This document shows positions 8,511 through 17,431 of a stretch of DNA of 59,348 nt, piece after piece (position 1 is the first letter of the stretch; each line of letters begins with the position of its first letter). Source of the DNA: Deltaproteobacteria bacterium. GTDB taxonomy: Bacteria; Desulfobacterota; WTBG01; CAIYCZ01; CAIRTM01. The stretch spans positions 1-59,348 of the forward strand of contig JAJRXD010000079.1 of NCBI GenBank assembly GCA_024276465.1, written 5' to 3'. Both the position numbers and the translations under genes were made by a program. The notes under the pieces were generated by a model. That model was given only the letters and a program-made list of their open reading frames with translations, did not search any database and was not told where the DNA came from.

Positions 8511-8915
8511 TCAAAAACAGAAATATTCAGCAACCAACGGTCTGATTCTTGATATTTTTTCAAAATCCTTGTCACAATGTAAAAGCAAGACACTGTATTC
8601 AATGGCTATCTGAGCTATACAACAATCAACTGGACTGTTTATAGTTATACCCTTTCTGCGCATCTCGAAATATACTCTTGCAGATTCCCTCCAGGTATTG
8701 CTGGTAGCTTCCAGATAAATCTGTGTTGAAAGGTATTCATCAAGCCTTTGCCATTCCAGTTCATCTCTGGCTCCTTGAAGAAGTTCAAGCTGAGTGAACC
8801 TGCTAATGACACAGACGTCAGAGCCTGTTCTTTTCCTGAATGCCCTAACTACTTTTCCGCTCTTATCTTTAAGGACATTAATCCATACCGAGGTATCAAC
8901 GAAAATCATACTCAA
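8511..8915 (-). CDS. vapC: VapC-family PIN-domain toxin
   Basis: 134 residues with the four acidic positions of PIN ribonucleases: FVDTSVWINVL (N-terminus), TQLELLQGA, SPVDCCIAQIA and HCDKDFEKIS. VapC proteins cut tRNA or rRNA. The start overlaps the VapB stop by 4 bp, which indicates translational coupling. The module lies between two glycosyltransferase genes, so it is an insertion in the glycan locus. All expected residues are present. Confidence 0.88.
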   Translation of the reverse strand: MSMIFVDTSVWINVLKDKSGKVVRAFRKRTGSDVCVISRFTQLELLQGARDELEWQRLDEYLSTQIYLEATSNTWRESARVYFEMRRKGITINSPVDCCIAQIAIEYSVLLLHCDKDFEKISRIRPLVAEYFCF

Positions 8916-9109
8916 ATCCGTCTTAGCTTTTTATGATCAAACCCCTTGTAAAAATTGATAGTTCCGGCTATCTCAGTAAGATCCTTCTGTTTTCTAAGGC
9001 GAATGAAATCTTTTAATGCTTCATGGATAAGCTTCTTTTTGGTCCTGTAATGACTTATAGAAAAAGCCTCTTCCAGTAAATTATCGTCAATCACAATATT
9101 TGTTCTCAT
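8912..9109 (-). CDS. vapB: VapB-type antitoxin
   Basis: 65 residues starting MRTNIVIDDNLLEEA, followed by KKKLIHEALKDFI, the ribbon-helix-helix pattern of VapB antitoxins that partner PIN toxins. The C-terminal part (FYKGFDHKKLRRI) would cover the toxin active site. AAGGAGG lies 5-6 nt before the ATG. An 8-bp palindrome sits just upstream. Confidence 0.88.
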   Translation of the reverse strand: MRTNIVIDDNLLEEAFSISHYRTKKKLIHEALKDFIRLRKQKDLTEIAGTINFYKGFDHKKLRRI

Positions 9110-9121
9110 GATGCCTCCTTT

Positions 9122-9140
9122 ATGTGTATTGTATACACAT
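9122..9140. promoter_or_regulatory. Putative VapB operator
   Basis: Perfect 8-bp inverted repeat ATGTGTAT-TGT-ATACACAT located 12 bp upstream of the vapB ATG, the usual place for autoregulation of vapBC by the toxin-antitoxin complex. Confidence 0.65.
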
Positions 9141-9210
9141 TAGACATATTATGGGTGTATTTGCAATAATTTTTTTCATTAGCATCCACCCTACCAAGCA
9201 CAACATCTGT

Positions 9211-10338
9211 TCAGGACTTATTATCTAATGAAAGCACATTCTCCCATTTTTTCAGGACCTTTGAAATTTCACAATCAGCCAGGCACGCTATCGCTTTCCT
9301 GCCCAGGCGCGAGCGAAGCTCTTTATCTGTAATCAATCGTTGGATGGCGGCAGAAAGAGCCTCAACATTGTTAGCGGGAACAACCAGCCCGCTGGTCTCA
9401 TGCACAACATATTCCAGAGGGCCTGGAGAAGCATCACTTACTATAACCGGAAGACCGCAGCTCATGGCTTCAAGTAATACGTTCGGCATTCCTTCAAATC
9501 GTGAAGGAAGGACAAAGATGTCAGCTGCGCGGTAATAGGGGAAAGGGTCACCAACCTGACCGTGCCAGTCAACATGGTCAGCGATGCCTAATTGCCTTGC
9601 CATAGTCTTGAGTTTGTTTTTCAGATGACCGTCACCAACTATAGCCAGGCGCCACTCCGGTTTTATTTTTACTATTCTTGCAAAAGCGTAAAGCAAAATA
9701 TCATGGGCTTTCTGAGGAGTCAGGCTGCCAACAGTAAGAATCAAAGGCCCTGTCTTTTTTATGGCATCATTTGAAGGGGAAACAGTTAGAGGGTTTGGCA
9801 CAAAAAAAAGTTTTTTCTCCGGCACATATTTTTTCAGGGTATTAACAGCGCCATGGCTGTTTGCTGTCACAGTATCAGCATAGCGGTAAAAAAGGCGCCG
9901 GAGGCTGTTCCAGGGAAACTTCAGAACCTGGAGTGAGGGATCATTACGTTCGCATATTACAGTACTTGCATTCAGGCCAAATGTGGCCAGGATCGTCAAT
10001 ATATTAGGGACAGGCAAAAAGGATATGACCACAGACGCACCTGCTTCTTTAAAAATACAGCGGAGAAAAAACAATCTTTTGGTGGAGTTGAAAAATCCTG
10101 AAAGCCTTGTTTTTGATCTCTGTGCCATCCCGATCGCAATACGCCTGATACTGGTTTCGAGGCTGTAGAAGTCAGTCTGCAGATCAGAAAGTGTGATTAC
10201 AGTAACTTTTCTGCCTTTTCCGGACCAGGCATTGGCAAGGGTTGTGAGTACCCGCTCTGTTCCCCCTGAGCCCAGGTCGTTGGTAACAAGGACTATATCT
10301 GCAGGCATTTTATCAGTGTTGTTTTTCTGTTTTTTCAT
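9211..10338 (-). CDS. Glycosyltransferase, GT4 family
   Basis: 375 residues, GT-B fold. N-terminal domain begins ADIVLVTNDLGSGGTERVLT, the glycine-rich acceptor-side loop of GT4 enzymes. The C-terminal donor domain has LILTVGSLTPQKAHDILLYA, VDWHGQV and the EX7E motif SRFEGMPNVLLEAMSCGLPV. It probably adds a hexose or N-acetylhexosamine to the lipid-linked glycan. A canonical, full-length member; the specific donor and acceptor are unknown. The next gene upstream encodes a flippase-like membrane protein, 36 bp away. Confidence 0.88.
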   Translation of the reverse strand: MKKQKNNTDKMPADIVLVTNDLGSGGTERVLTTLANAWSGKGRKVTVITLSDLQTDFYSLETSIRRIAIGMAQRSKTRLSGFFNSTKRLFFLRCIFKEAGASVVISFLPVPNILTILATFGLNASTVICERNDPSLQVLKFPWNSLRRLFYRYADTVTANSHGAVNTLKKYVPEKKLFFVPNPLTVSPSNDAIKKTGPLILTVGSLTPQKAHDILLYAFARIVKIKPEWRLAIVGDGHLKNKLKTMARQLGIADHVDWHGQVGDPFPYYRAADIFVLPSRFEGMPNVLLEAMSCGLPVIVSDASPGPLEYVVHETSGLVVPANNVEALSAAIQRLITDKELRSRLGRKAIACLADCEISKVLKKWENVLSLDNKS

Positions 10339-10374
10339 GTTCCTGATATGGTGACAAGCAGGTGCGGGGCAGAG

Positions 10375-11379
10375 TTAGATCTGCTCGTTCTTTGCATTGA
10401 GCAGAGCTTTTTTAAGATCTTTTTTGTTGCTGAGATAAACAAAGACAAATAATGAATTTACTGAAATAATAATAAGTTGATAAACAGTAATAATAGTAGC
10501 CCCTATTGCGCCTGTACCTGCACCGAACCACAGGAATATATTATAAAAAGCTCCCTGGCCGATCCCTATTCCGGCAGGGGCTATGGGAAGTGACAGGGCA
10601 ATGAGTCCGGCAGGAACAGCGGTAAAATAGGAAGTTAATGTCACAAGCGATTCCCCCATTTCCCTGCCGATAGTGTAGAACATTAAAATAGTTAATATGT
10701 GTGAAAGTATTGAAATGGCTAATACTTTCACAAGTCTTGTCTTCTGGTCGGAGTAAATGTGAAGGGCAGCATATATTTTTTTGAGTATTTCTTTTTTAGG
10801 CAGAAAATCCAGGAGCTTTTCAGCGCCAATTGCAATAAAGAAATGCTTAATCCTTCTGGAAAACACAGCAGCAGCAGCAACCATGGAACAGAGAATATAA
10901 AATCCTATTGCCAGTGCAAGGGCCTTTAACTGGGGATTGGATGAAATTATTTTGTAGTTTGCAATGAATGCGGCAAAGGCCACAAGCATTAGAGCCTCAA
11001 GGCCTAAAATACGGTCGATGATGATAGTCATGAAAGCCCGTGTTCTGAGCCCTTTATTGTCTTTTACAACATAAAAAGCTTTAACCAGATCACCTCCAAT
11101 TGATCCGGGCATAAAGCTGTTAAAAAAGAAGCCTATGCAGGTTATCCTGGTGACGGCATTAAAGCTGACAGAGATACCCTGCCAGATCAACAGATAATAC
11201 CATCTGATGTTGATGAGAAAATATGATGTCAGAATGGTTAAAACAACCTTAACTATCATCATTTTTTTCCCGGCAACATGGGCAATTTCATGCAGGTTGA
11301 GTTTGCCTGTTCCAACCATATAATAAATTATGGCAGCAGCAAACAAAAGCTTTAAAATTACAGGGAGGTGTTTTTTCAT
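10375..11379 (-). CDS. Flippase-like / LPG-synthase-TM family membrane protein
   Basis: 334 residues with about eight hydrophobic segments and the family's conserved core: INIRWYYLLIWQGI, then FFFNSFMPGSIGGDLVKAFY and IIIDRILGLEALMLVAF. This matches the YbhN/UPF0104 'lysylphosphatidylglycerol synthase TM region' family, commonly found next to glycosyltransferases and annotated as flippase-like. The late motif PAGIGIGQGAFYNIF also fits. Proposed role: lipid or lipid-linked sugar movement in the inner membrane; biochemical activity of such isolated TM proteins is mostly unproven. Confidence 0.82.
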   Translation of the reverse strand: MKKHLPVILKLLFAAAIIYYMVGTGKLNLHEIAHVAGKKMMIVKVVLTILTSYFLINIRWYYLLIWQGISVSFNAVTRITCIGFFFNSFMPGSIGGDLVKAFYVVKDNKGLRTRAFMTIIIDRILGLEALMLVAFAAFIANYKIISSNPQLKALALAIGFYILCSMVAAAAVFSRRIKHFFIAIGAEKLLDFLPKKEILKKIYAALHIYSDQKTRLVKVLAISILSHILTILMFYTIGREMGESLVTLTSYFTAVPAGLIALSLPIAPAGIGIGQGAFYNIFLWFGAGTGAIGATIITVYQLIIISVNSLFVFVYLSNKKDLKKALLNAKNEQI

Positions 11380-11446
11380 TTTTTTGGTTTATTATATTTT
11401 ATGCAGCTAAATATGCTTTAATCTTCAAACAACTGTTACGTTCGGA

Positions 11447-12571
11447 TCAACCAAGACCTTTAAACTGGTCGATCAACTCACAAACATAGTCGGTTTCACC
11501 CAGGGTTAGCCCAGGGAAAATCGGGAGCGTAATAATGGACTTTGAAACCTTCCGGGTCACCTCCAGCGTTGATCCCTGCTTGATGTTCTGATACAATTTT
11601 TGTTCATGTACAGGTGGATCAAAGTGAACTGATGCTCCTACACCCCGTGATCGCAAGTAAACAAGCAGTTCGTCACGAAAATGGTGTGGAACCAAAATTG
11701 TGAACATCTGCCACGAATTTACAAAGTCCTCAGGCACAAACTGCGGCTGGACGGATGGGATGTGGCTTAAATTTGCCAAATATCTGTCTGCAAGTTCCTG
11801 CCGTTGAGCATTAAGTTTGTCAATTTTTTTCATTTGCTCCACACCAATTGCCGCAAGCAGATTACTCATTCGAAAATTATATCCGTATTGTGATGCGATC
11901 CTGAGCCAGGGCTGTTTTTCCTTTTCGCGCCTGTATGTGGTTGAGTCAATGCCATGGGCACACATGATTCTAACCCTGGCAGCAATCTGTTCTTCATTTG
12001 TAGTCAGAATGCCCCCTTCGCCTGTAGTAATATTTTTTGTTGGGAAAAAGGAAAAACAGCCTGTGTCATAGCTTCCTGCCTTGACTCCATTGTAGCTTCC
12101 CCCGAGGCATTCTGCCGAGTCTTCAATAATTCTAAGATGGTATTTTTTTGCAATACGGATTATTGCCGGCATGTCAGCAGGAAGCCCTGCATAATGGACA
12201 ACCATTATTGCTTCTGTACTGTCTGTGACAGCCTCAACAATTCGTTCAGGTGAAATGTTTCGTGTGTTTTCTTCAATGTCTGCAAAAACAGGTTTTGCCC
12301 CGGCAAGAATAATAGCATTGACGCTTGCCACAAAGGTAAAGGATGGTACGATAATCTCACCCTTTATGTTCAAAGCCTTTATGGCAAGATACAAAGCTGA
12401 AGTACACGAATTCATCGAAACAGCGTGGTTAACTGCCAGAAACCTGCTGAACTGATTTTCGAACTCATGATTTTTCTGGCCATGAGCAATCCATCCGCTT
12501 TTTAATACCTCAACAGCAGCCGCTATCTCTTCTTCATCTATTGCCGGTTTACATAATGGAATATTTTTCAT
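11447..12571 (-). CDS. DegT/DnrJ/EryC1/StrS aminotransferase
   Basis: 374 residues, complete. It has the PLP-binding lysine in FFPTKNITTGEGG (about residue 184), the SGWIAHGQKNHEFEN N-terminus and IIEDSAECLGG. Family members transaminate keto-sugar nucleotides with glutamate, giving amino sugars such as 4-amino-4,6-dideoxyhexoses or perosamine. It sits between the flippase-like gene and the interrupted asparagine synthetase. The exact keto-sugar substrate is not readable. A small proportion of the family are regulators, but the lysine argues for catalysis. Confidence 0.87.
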   Translation of the reverse strand: MKNIPLCKPAIDEEEIAAAVEVLKSGWIAHGQKNHEFENQFSRFLAVNHAVSMNSCTSALYLAIKALNIKGEIIVPSFTFVASVNAIILAGAKPVFADIEENTRNISPERIVEAVTDSTEAIMVVHYAGLPADMPAIIRIAKKYHLRIIEDSAECLGGSYNGVKAGSYDTGCFSFFPTKNITTGEGGILTTNEEQIAARVRIMCAHGIDSTTYRREKEKQPWLRIASQYGYNFRMSNLLAAIGVEQMKKIDKLNAQRQELADRYLANLSHIPSVQPQFVPEDFVNSWQMFTILVPHHFRDELLVYLRSRGVGASVHFDPPVHEQKLYQNIKQGSTLEVTRKVSKSIITLPIFPGLTLGETDYVCELIDQFKGLG

Positions 12572-12626
12572 TGTCTATCACCACCCAAGAATTCAACTGT
12601 TGAATTATTTTCAAACCAGCTACTGC

Positions 12627-14567
12627 TTAACCATTCACAGCTTTCCAATTGGACCGAACCGTATGCAGCCAGTGCTGAAATACAATTATTGTCCAAAGCT
12701 GCTTTGCGTGATTTGCTTTTCTCTTTTGATGCTCGTTCCATAATTTACGTATCTCTCTTGCGTTAAAAAAGCCATCCTTTTCTATCTGGGCCGGGTCCAA
12801 AATATCGTTTGCCCATGCTTTTAAAGCAGAGGTCAGCCATGATGCAATGGGGATTGTAAAGCCAATTTTTGGTCTTGTAGATATGCCGGCAGGTGAGTTC
12901 TGTTCATGATATTTTCTCAAGAGGTATTTTGTCTTTCCCTTGCGGTATTTCATATGAGTTGGCAACTGGTTTGCGAACTGCATCAGGTCAGTGTCCAGAA
13001 AAGGGCTTCTTAGTTCCTGTGAAACTCTCATGCTGGCTTTGTCAGAATGATTGCAGATACAGACAGGAAGATAGAATTGCTGAAAGGTGTGGAGCAGCGC
13101 TGAAACCATGTCAGGATGGTTCAACCGGTTATGCTCCTGGTACAGGCTGCTGTAGATCTGTGGAGGAGTACTTTTGTTGTTCTGGACAAACAGGCTTTTT
13201 GAATAATCTTTGCTCAAAATCTTTTGAAGTTCGAGATGGTTGAATGATCCAATCCATTGCATGAGAACTTCAGGGGCTGGAGCGCATACTCCGCGCAAAA
13301 ATCTCTGGGCCCTGAATGGAAGATTCATGTACTGGTGGGAAGCCTTTGGTAAACCTGTCAAACAGCTGAGAAATTTTGCCAGAAAGGGTGGTAGTAATTT
13401 ATGAACTGTGCTGTAAGCAGCTAAAGCCTTAAAAGGCACATAGCCTGCATAGAACTAATCTCCGCCATTACCACTGAGAATCACCTTTACATGCTCCCTT
13501 GAAAATTTTGCAACCTGGTATATGGCCAGAAATCCAGGGTCAGCAATAGGCTCATCATTGCCCCTGAGCAACGGGTCAATGTCAGTTAAGAACTCCTCTC
13601 TGGAAAGCAGTTTTTCATGGTGTCTGGTGCCGAAGTAAAGGGCAGTTTCTTTGGCGTCAGATGCCTCGTCAAAACTGTCAAGCTCATGTTTGATTGTGAA
13701 TGTTTTAACAGACTGGCTGCCAAGAATGTTTACAGCAGCTTTTACAAGGGAGGGGGAGTCAAGTCCGCCTGAAAGGAAAATCCCTACTTCAACATCAGCC
13801 CTGAGATTCAGTTTTACTGCCCGCGTAAATTTTTTCTCAAACTCCTTAAGGTACCACTCGTCATTTTTTGAATTGCCGGCATGTGGGTCGGGAATGCTGT
13901 TCCAGTATCTTTCTTTCTGCAATGTCCATTTTTTCAGATCAAGCACGATAAATTGGCCGGGAGAAAGTTTGCTTACACCCTTAAGTGGGGTGTAAGGATG
14001 CGGGTATCCTTCAAACAGCAGATAGGATGCCAATGAACCCCTGTCAATTTCTTTTGGCACGTCTGGATGACATGCAAGGCTCGAAAGCTCAGAGGCAAAC
14101 ACAAAAGACTGTGTTCCGAAGTAATAAAACAGGGGTTTTTGTCCGGCCGGGTCACGGCAAAGGATAACCTTGTGGTTTTGTATGTCCCAGTAGGCAAAAG
14201 CAAACATGCCGTTCAGGAGTGAAATTGCAGCAAGTCCCTTTCTGTGGAGAATATTCAGGAGCACTTCTGTATCACTTGAACCCTGAAAAGTCAGGTCTGC
14301 CAAACAGTTTTTTTTCAGTTCCAGGTAATTGTAAATTTCTCCGTTTGTCACAAGGGCTGCCTGCTTTGACGGCAGCATCATTGGCTGCCGGCCACCCGCA
14401 GGGTCGATTATGGTTAGCCTTCTGTGGCCTAATGCCCCGCCCCTGCCGTGGTAGATACCACGGTCATCAGGTCCGCGGTGAACCATTGTGTCAACCATTA
14501 CATTCAGGCAGTTAACAGAGATGGGCCTGTCCTGGTTTTTATAAAAAAAACCACAAATTCCACACAT
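12627..14567 (-). pseudogene. Asparagine synthetase (AsnB-type), interrupted by in-frame TAG
   Basis: Reads as a complete 646-residue glutamine-hydrolysing asparagine synthetase if one TAG (13455-13457, codon 371) is passed. N-terminal amidotransferase: MCGICGFFYKNQD with the nucleophilic Cys2. Synthetase domain: SGGLDSPSLVKA and VKVILSGNGGD, then the stop, then FYAGYVPFKALAAY. The family motif is GGDE-x-F-x-GY, so the stop replaces the conserved Glu (GAG to TAG). No frameshift exists, and the C-terminal half continues normally to 12627. Such enzymes in glycan loci amidate uronic acids. Without readthrough the enzyme lacks part of its ATP site and would be dead. Confidence 0.85.
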
Positions 14568-14570
14568 AGT

Positions 14571-15566
14571 TTACTGGCGCAAGTTTGAATAGTATTTTCT
14601 GGCAAAGTCCACATACTCAGCAACACCTTTTTTTAAATCATAATCAGGCTCAAAGCAGAGAAGCCTTTTGGCCTTTTCTATGGACAATGTCCCTCTCTTT
14701 GGTCTGAATTCATCCCGGCGTGTAATTTCATATTCTATCCAGGGAAAGTGTTCCTTAAGAACCATAACAAAGTCAAGCAGCGTGTGGGCTTTGCCAAAAG
14801 TAATGTTAAAGGTCTCGCCTATAGCAGCCTCATGTGTTGATGCCAGCACAAAGCCTTTTGCAATATCTTTAATATAAGTAAAGTCCAGTGATTCATCAGC
14901 GCCATGGATTGTGATTTTTTTGTGCTGAATGGCTTTTTCCAGAAAGATCTGTGAAACGCGACGGTTCATGTCTGTGGGTCCGTAAACTGCTGAGGGCCTT
15001 ACAATAGAGTATTTTATCCCAAAGTATTTTGCCAGCCCGTTGGTAATGTGCTCGCCTGCAAGCTTCATGGTTCCGTAGATTTCTTTCGGGCTTGTCGGGT
15101 GCAATTCATTTGCAGGACTTGCATGAAAATCACCATAGACCATACTTGATGAGGCATAGACAAAACGCTCCGGTGCATAACCGGTATTTTGTTTTATCAT
15201 ACCCAAAGCTTCCATGAAATTGCTTGTTGAAACAACGCTTCCTTCAAGTGCTTCCTGGGTATTAAGGTTCTGAAGCTTTGCTAAAGGGAGTGCTGCAAGG
15301 TGATAGATATACTTTGGTTGATAGTTGTTCAGCAGATTGTATAAAACACTGAAATATTTAGCCTCTCCCCGTTCAATAACAATTTGTTCCTCAAGTCCTT
15401 TGATTCGGAGGCTCCGGAAGTCCACGAAACCTTCACGGGTAGAAGAAATATATCTGCCATAGTGATCAAGCAGAATAACTTTATCCACAAGATTGTCCTC
15501 GATCAGTTTTCTTGTGATAAATGACCCGATAAAGCCCAGCCCTCCTGTTACCATTGCAGTACTCAT
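14571..15566 (-). CDS. NAD-dependent sugar epimerase/dehydratase (extended SDR)
   Basis: 331 residues. The Rossmann motif TGGLGFIGSFITRKL is at the N-terminus, followed by SSSMVYGD and the catalytic Tyr/Lys in EIYGTMKLAGEH. This is an extended SDR acting on nucleotide sugars (4-epimerase, dehydratase or reductase). It overlaps the upstream glycosyltransferase 2 gene by 4 bp and is followed 3 bp later by the asparagine synthetase gene, so the three are co-translated. The exact substrate cannot be read. Confidence 0.86.
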   Translation of the reverse strand: MSTAMVTGGLGFIGSFITRKLIEDNLVDKVILLDHYGRYISSTREGFVDFRSLRIKGLEEQIVIERGEAKYFSVLYNLLNNYQPKYIYHLAALPLAKLQNLNTQEALEGSVVSTSNFMEALGMIKQNTGYAPERFVYASSSMVYGDFHASPANELHPTSPKEIYGTMKLAGEHITNGLAKYFGIKYSIVRPSAVYGPTDMNRRVSQIFLEKAIQHKKITIHGADESLDFTYIKDIAKGFVLASTHEAAIGETFNITFGKAHTLLDFVMVLKEHFPWIEYEITRRDEFRPKRGTLSIEKAKRLLCFEPDYDLKKGVAEYVDFARKYYSNLRQ

Positions 15567-16285
15567 TGCTGTCCCCCGTTTGTTTTTGGAAAGTCATAGA
15601 AACCTGTTTTGATTCTTATCAGGAAGCGAATCACCTCAGGTATTCCCAAAATCAGTTTTTTATAATTTTTATACTTGGAAGCACCATATATTCTGTCACG
15701 GTTTACAACTGTAACTTCACTTATTTTAGTAGCGCCACGGTGCATTGCAATAACAGTTAAATAGCGATGGTCATTTTTTTTAAAATTCAGCCCCTTGATG
15801 TATTTTGCCTTGAATGCAATAAAACTGCTGGTATTTGTATGAAGTGGAGAATCAAACATCAGAACAACAAGGCTGTCAAACAGAATTGATGCGAACCTCA
15901 ATATCCTGCGGTGTCGCCGAAGAAGTCTTAAACCCATAATTATGTCAACATCCTGTTCAATCAGGGGGAAAAACTTATTCAAGTCACGTGGATCATCCTG
16001 GAGGTCCGCGTCAAGGCGGATAAAATATTTTCCTTTTGCTTCCTTAAATGCCGCCTGATAGCAGCCTGTTTGCCCCCCTCTTTTTGACAGGTGAATGACC
16101 CGAACATAGGAATGTTTTTTTCTGAAATTTTCAAGTATTTCGGCAGTCCTGTCCGTGGATACATCGTTTACAAAAATCACCTCAATACTTTTTGACTGCT
16201 GTTTTATAACGCAGTCAAGTTCTTCCATAAGCTGAGGTAATGACTCATCTTCATTGTGTGCTGGTATGATTATTGATATTAACAT
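15563..16285 (-). CDS. Glycosyltransferase family 2 (polyprenyl-P-sugar synthase type)
   Basis: 240 residues, the length of dolichol/undecaprenyl-phosphate sugar synthases without C-terminal membrane helices. GT-A motifs: ISIIIPAHNEDESLP, VIFVNDVSTDRTAEIL and the metal-binding RLDADLQDDPRDL. Such enzymes load a sugar onto undecaprenyl phosphate for use by a membrane GT-C enzyme; the GT39-like protein encoded at 17432 would be a natural partner. The stop overlaps the next start by 4 bp. Confidence 0.84.
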   Translation of the reverse strand: MLISIIIPAHNEDESLPQLMEELDCVIKQQSKSIEVIFVNDVSTDRTAEILENFRKKHSYVRVIHLSKRGGQTGCYQAAFKEAKGKYFIRLDADLQDDPRDLNKFFPLIEQDVDIIMGLRLLRRHRRILRFASILFDSLVVLMFDSPLHTNTSSFIAFKAKYIKGLNFKKNDHRYLTVIAMHRGATKISEVTVVNRDRIYGASKYKNYKKLILGIPEVIRFLIRIKTGFYDFPKTNGGQQ

Positions 16286-16292
16286 TCAATTC

Positions 16293-17198
16293 TCAGAATA
16301 AAATATTCGGGTTGCTATTCAGGTTGTCGCCCAGTTTAAAGGTGCTGAGGGGACAATTTCCGGTTTCTGTTGAGATATGTGTAAGCAGTATCCCGTGATC
16401 CTTTGCAATGACTACTGTTCCCTCTTTCCGGCGCAGGGCAATCCGTCCTGGAACGCCCATTATTTTTTCCTCAAGCAGTTTTGAGCCAAGGATATAATAT
16501 TTTTTACCATTGTAATAGCAGAAAGCAGGGGGGTAGGGGCCAGTAAGTGCACGTATCATGTTGTGTGACTGCCCGGCTGACATTGTTTTCCAGCTTATCA
16601 GTCCGTCCCCAGGATAACGCCTGGTGAAATATGCCCCTTCAAGGGGGTTCTGTTTGATGCCTTTGATTTGTCCTGTTTCTATTTTTTGCACAACCTTTCT
16701 TAACATAGAGGGGAAAAGATCGAGCTGTTTGTTAACAATTGTCTGGGCAGTGTCGTTAATTCCTATTTCATAAAACTCTTGAATAAGTATGTCACCGGTA
16801 TCAATACCTTCATCAAGGGATATAATGCAGCAGCCCCCCTCCTTTTCACCCCTTATAATCTGCCAGTTAATGGGTGCAACCCCTCGGTAGTCAGGGAGCT
16901 TTCCTCCATGCAGGTTAATAGAGCCAAACCGAGGGATGGAGATGATCTCTTTTTTAAGAATTTTATTGTACCCGGCTAAAACAAACAGGTCCGGCTGGTA
17001 TTTGCTGAGCTGATCAAGGAACAGAGGATCGTTAACTTTTTCAGGACAGAGGACAGGGAGTGCCATGTTCCCGGCAAATAAAATAAGATCACAATTATCG
17101 TGGTGGCCAATGACAGCCTGAATTTTGCAATCCATATTTAATAATTCTTCAAGACATCGTATGCCTCGTGTTCCATTTCCAAAGTATATTATTTTCAT
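16293..17198 (-). CDS. Sugar N-formyltransferase-like (Fmt-fold) protein
   Basis: 301 residues with the 10-formyltetrahydrofolate hydrolase/transferase fold: MKIIYFGNGTRGIRCLEELL, the folate-site loop INLHGGKLPDYRGVAPINW, and ISLDEGIDTGDILIQ. The Asn-x-His...Asp catalytic arrangement is visible. A second domain (about 205-300) resembles the C-terminal part of methionyl-tRNA formyltransferase. In this setting it more likely formylates an amino sugar nucleotide than initiator tRNA. It is 7 bp upstream of the GT2 gene. Confidence 0.78.
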   Translation of the reverse strand: MKIIYFGNGTRGIRCLEELLNMDCKIQAVIGHHDNCDLILFAGNMALPVLCPEKVNDPLFLDQLSKYQPDLFVLAGYNKILKKEIISIPRFGSINLHGGKLPDYRGVAPINWQIIRGEKEGGCCIISLDEGIDTGDILIQEFYEIGINDTAQTIVNKQLDLFPSMLRKVVQKIETGQIKGIKQNPLEGAYFTRRYPGDGLISWKTMSAGQSHNMIRALTGPYPPAFCYYNGKKYYILGSKLLEEKIMGVPGRIALRRKEGTVVIAKDHGILLTHISTETGNCPLSTFKLGDNLNSNPNILF

Positions 17199-17368
17199 GT
17201 GAAAAATCAGAACCCGCCTGTTTGTTTTTATCTAAATTCTGTGGTAATTACAGCGAAATCAATTTAATGTCAATGAAAAACAGGATATGCGCCCGCTTTT
17301 CCATTGACCCGCATGTGACTATATTTTATACTTATTCATTTTATACGTGTAAAGTATTTATCCTTGCG

Positions 17369-17418
17369 CTTTAACCCGGAATTTGCTACGACCTCTACCA
17401 CAAAATCTGGGTTTAAGG
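17369..17418. repeat. Short imperfect palindrome, family shared with 34416-34616
   Basis: CTTTAACCCGGAATTTGC, 14 bases, then CAAAATCTGGGTTTAAGG: the two arms are imperfect inverted repeats. Closely similar arms bound a longer element at 34416-34616. It lies just before the + strand GT39-like gene and may be the minimal form of a small mobile repeat. Confidence 0.5.
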
Positions 17419-17431
17419 AATCTGAAATATT

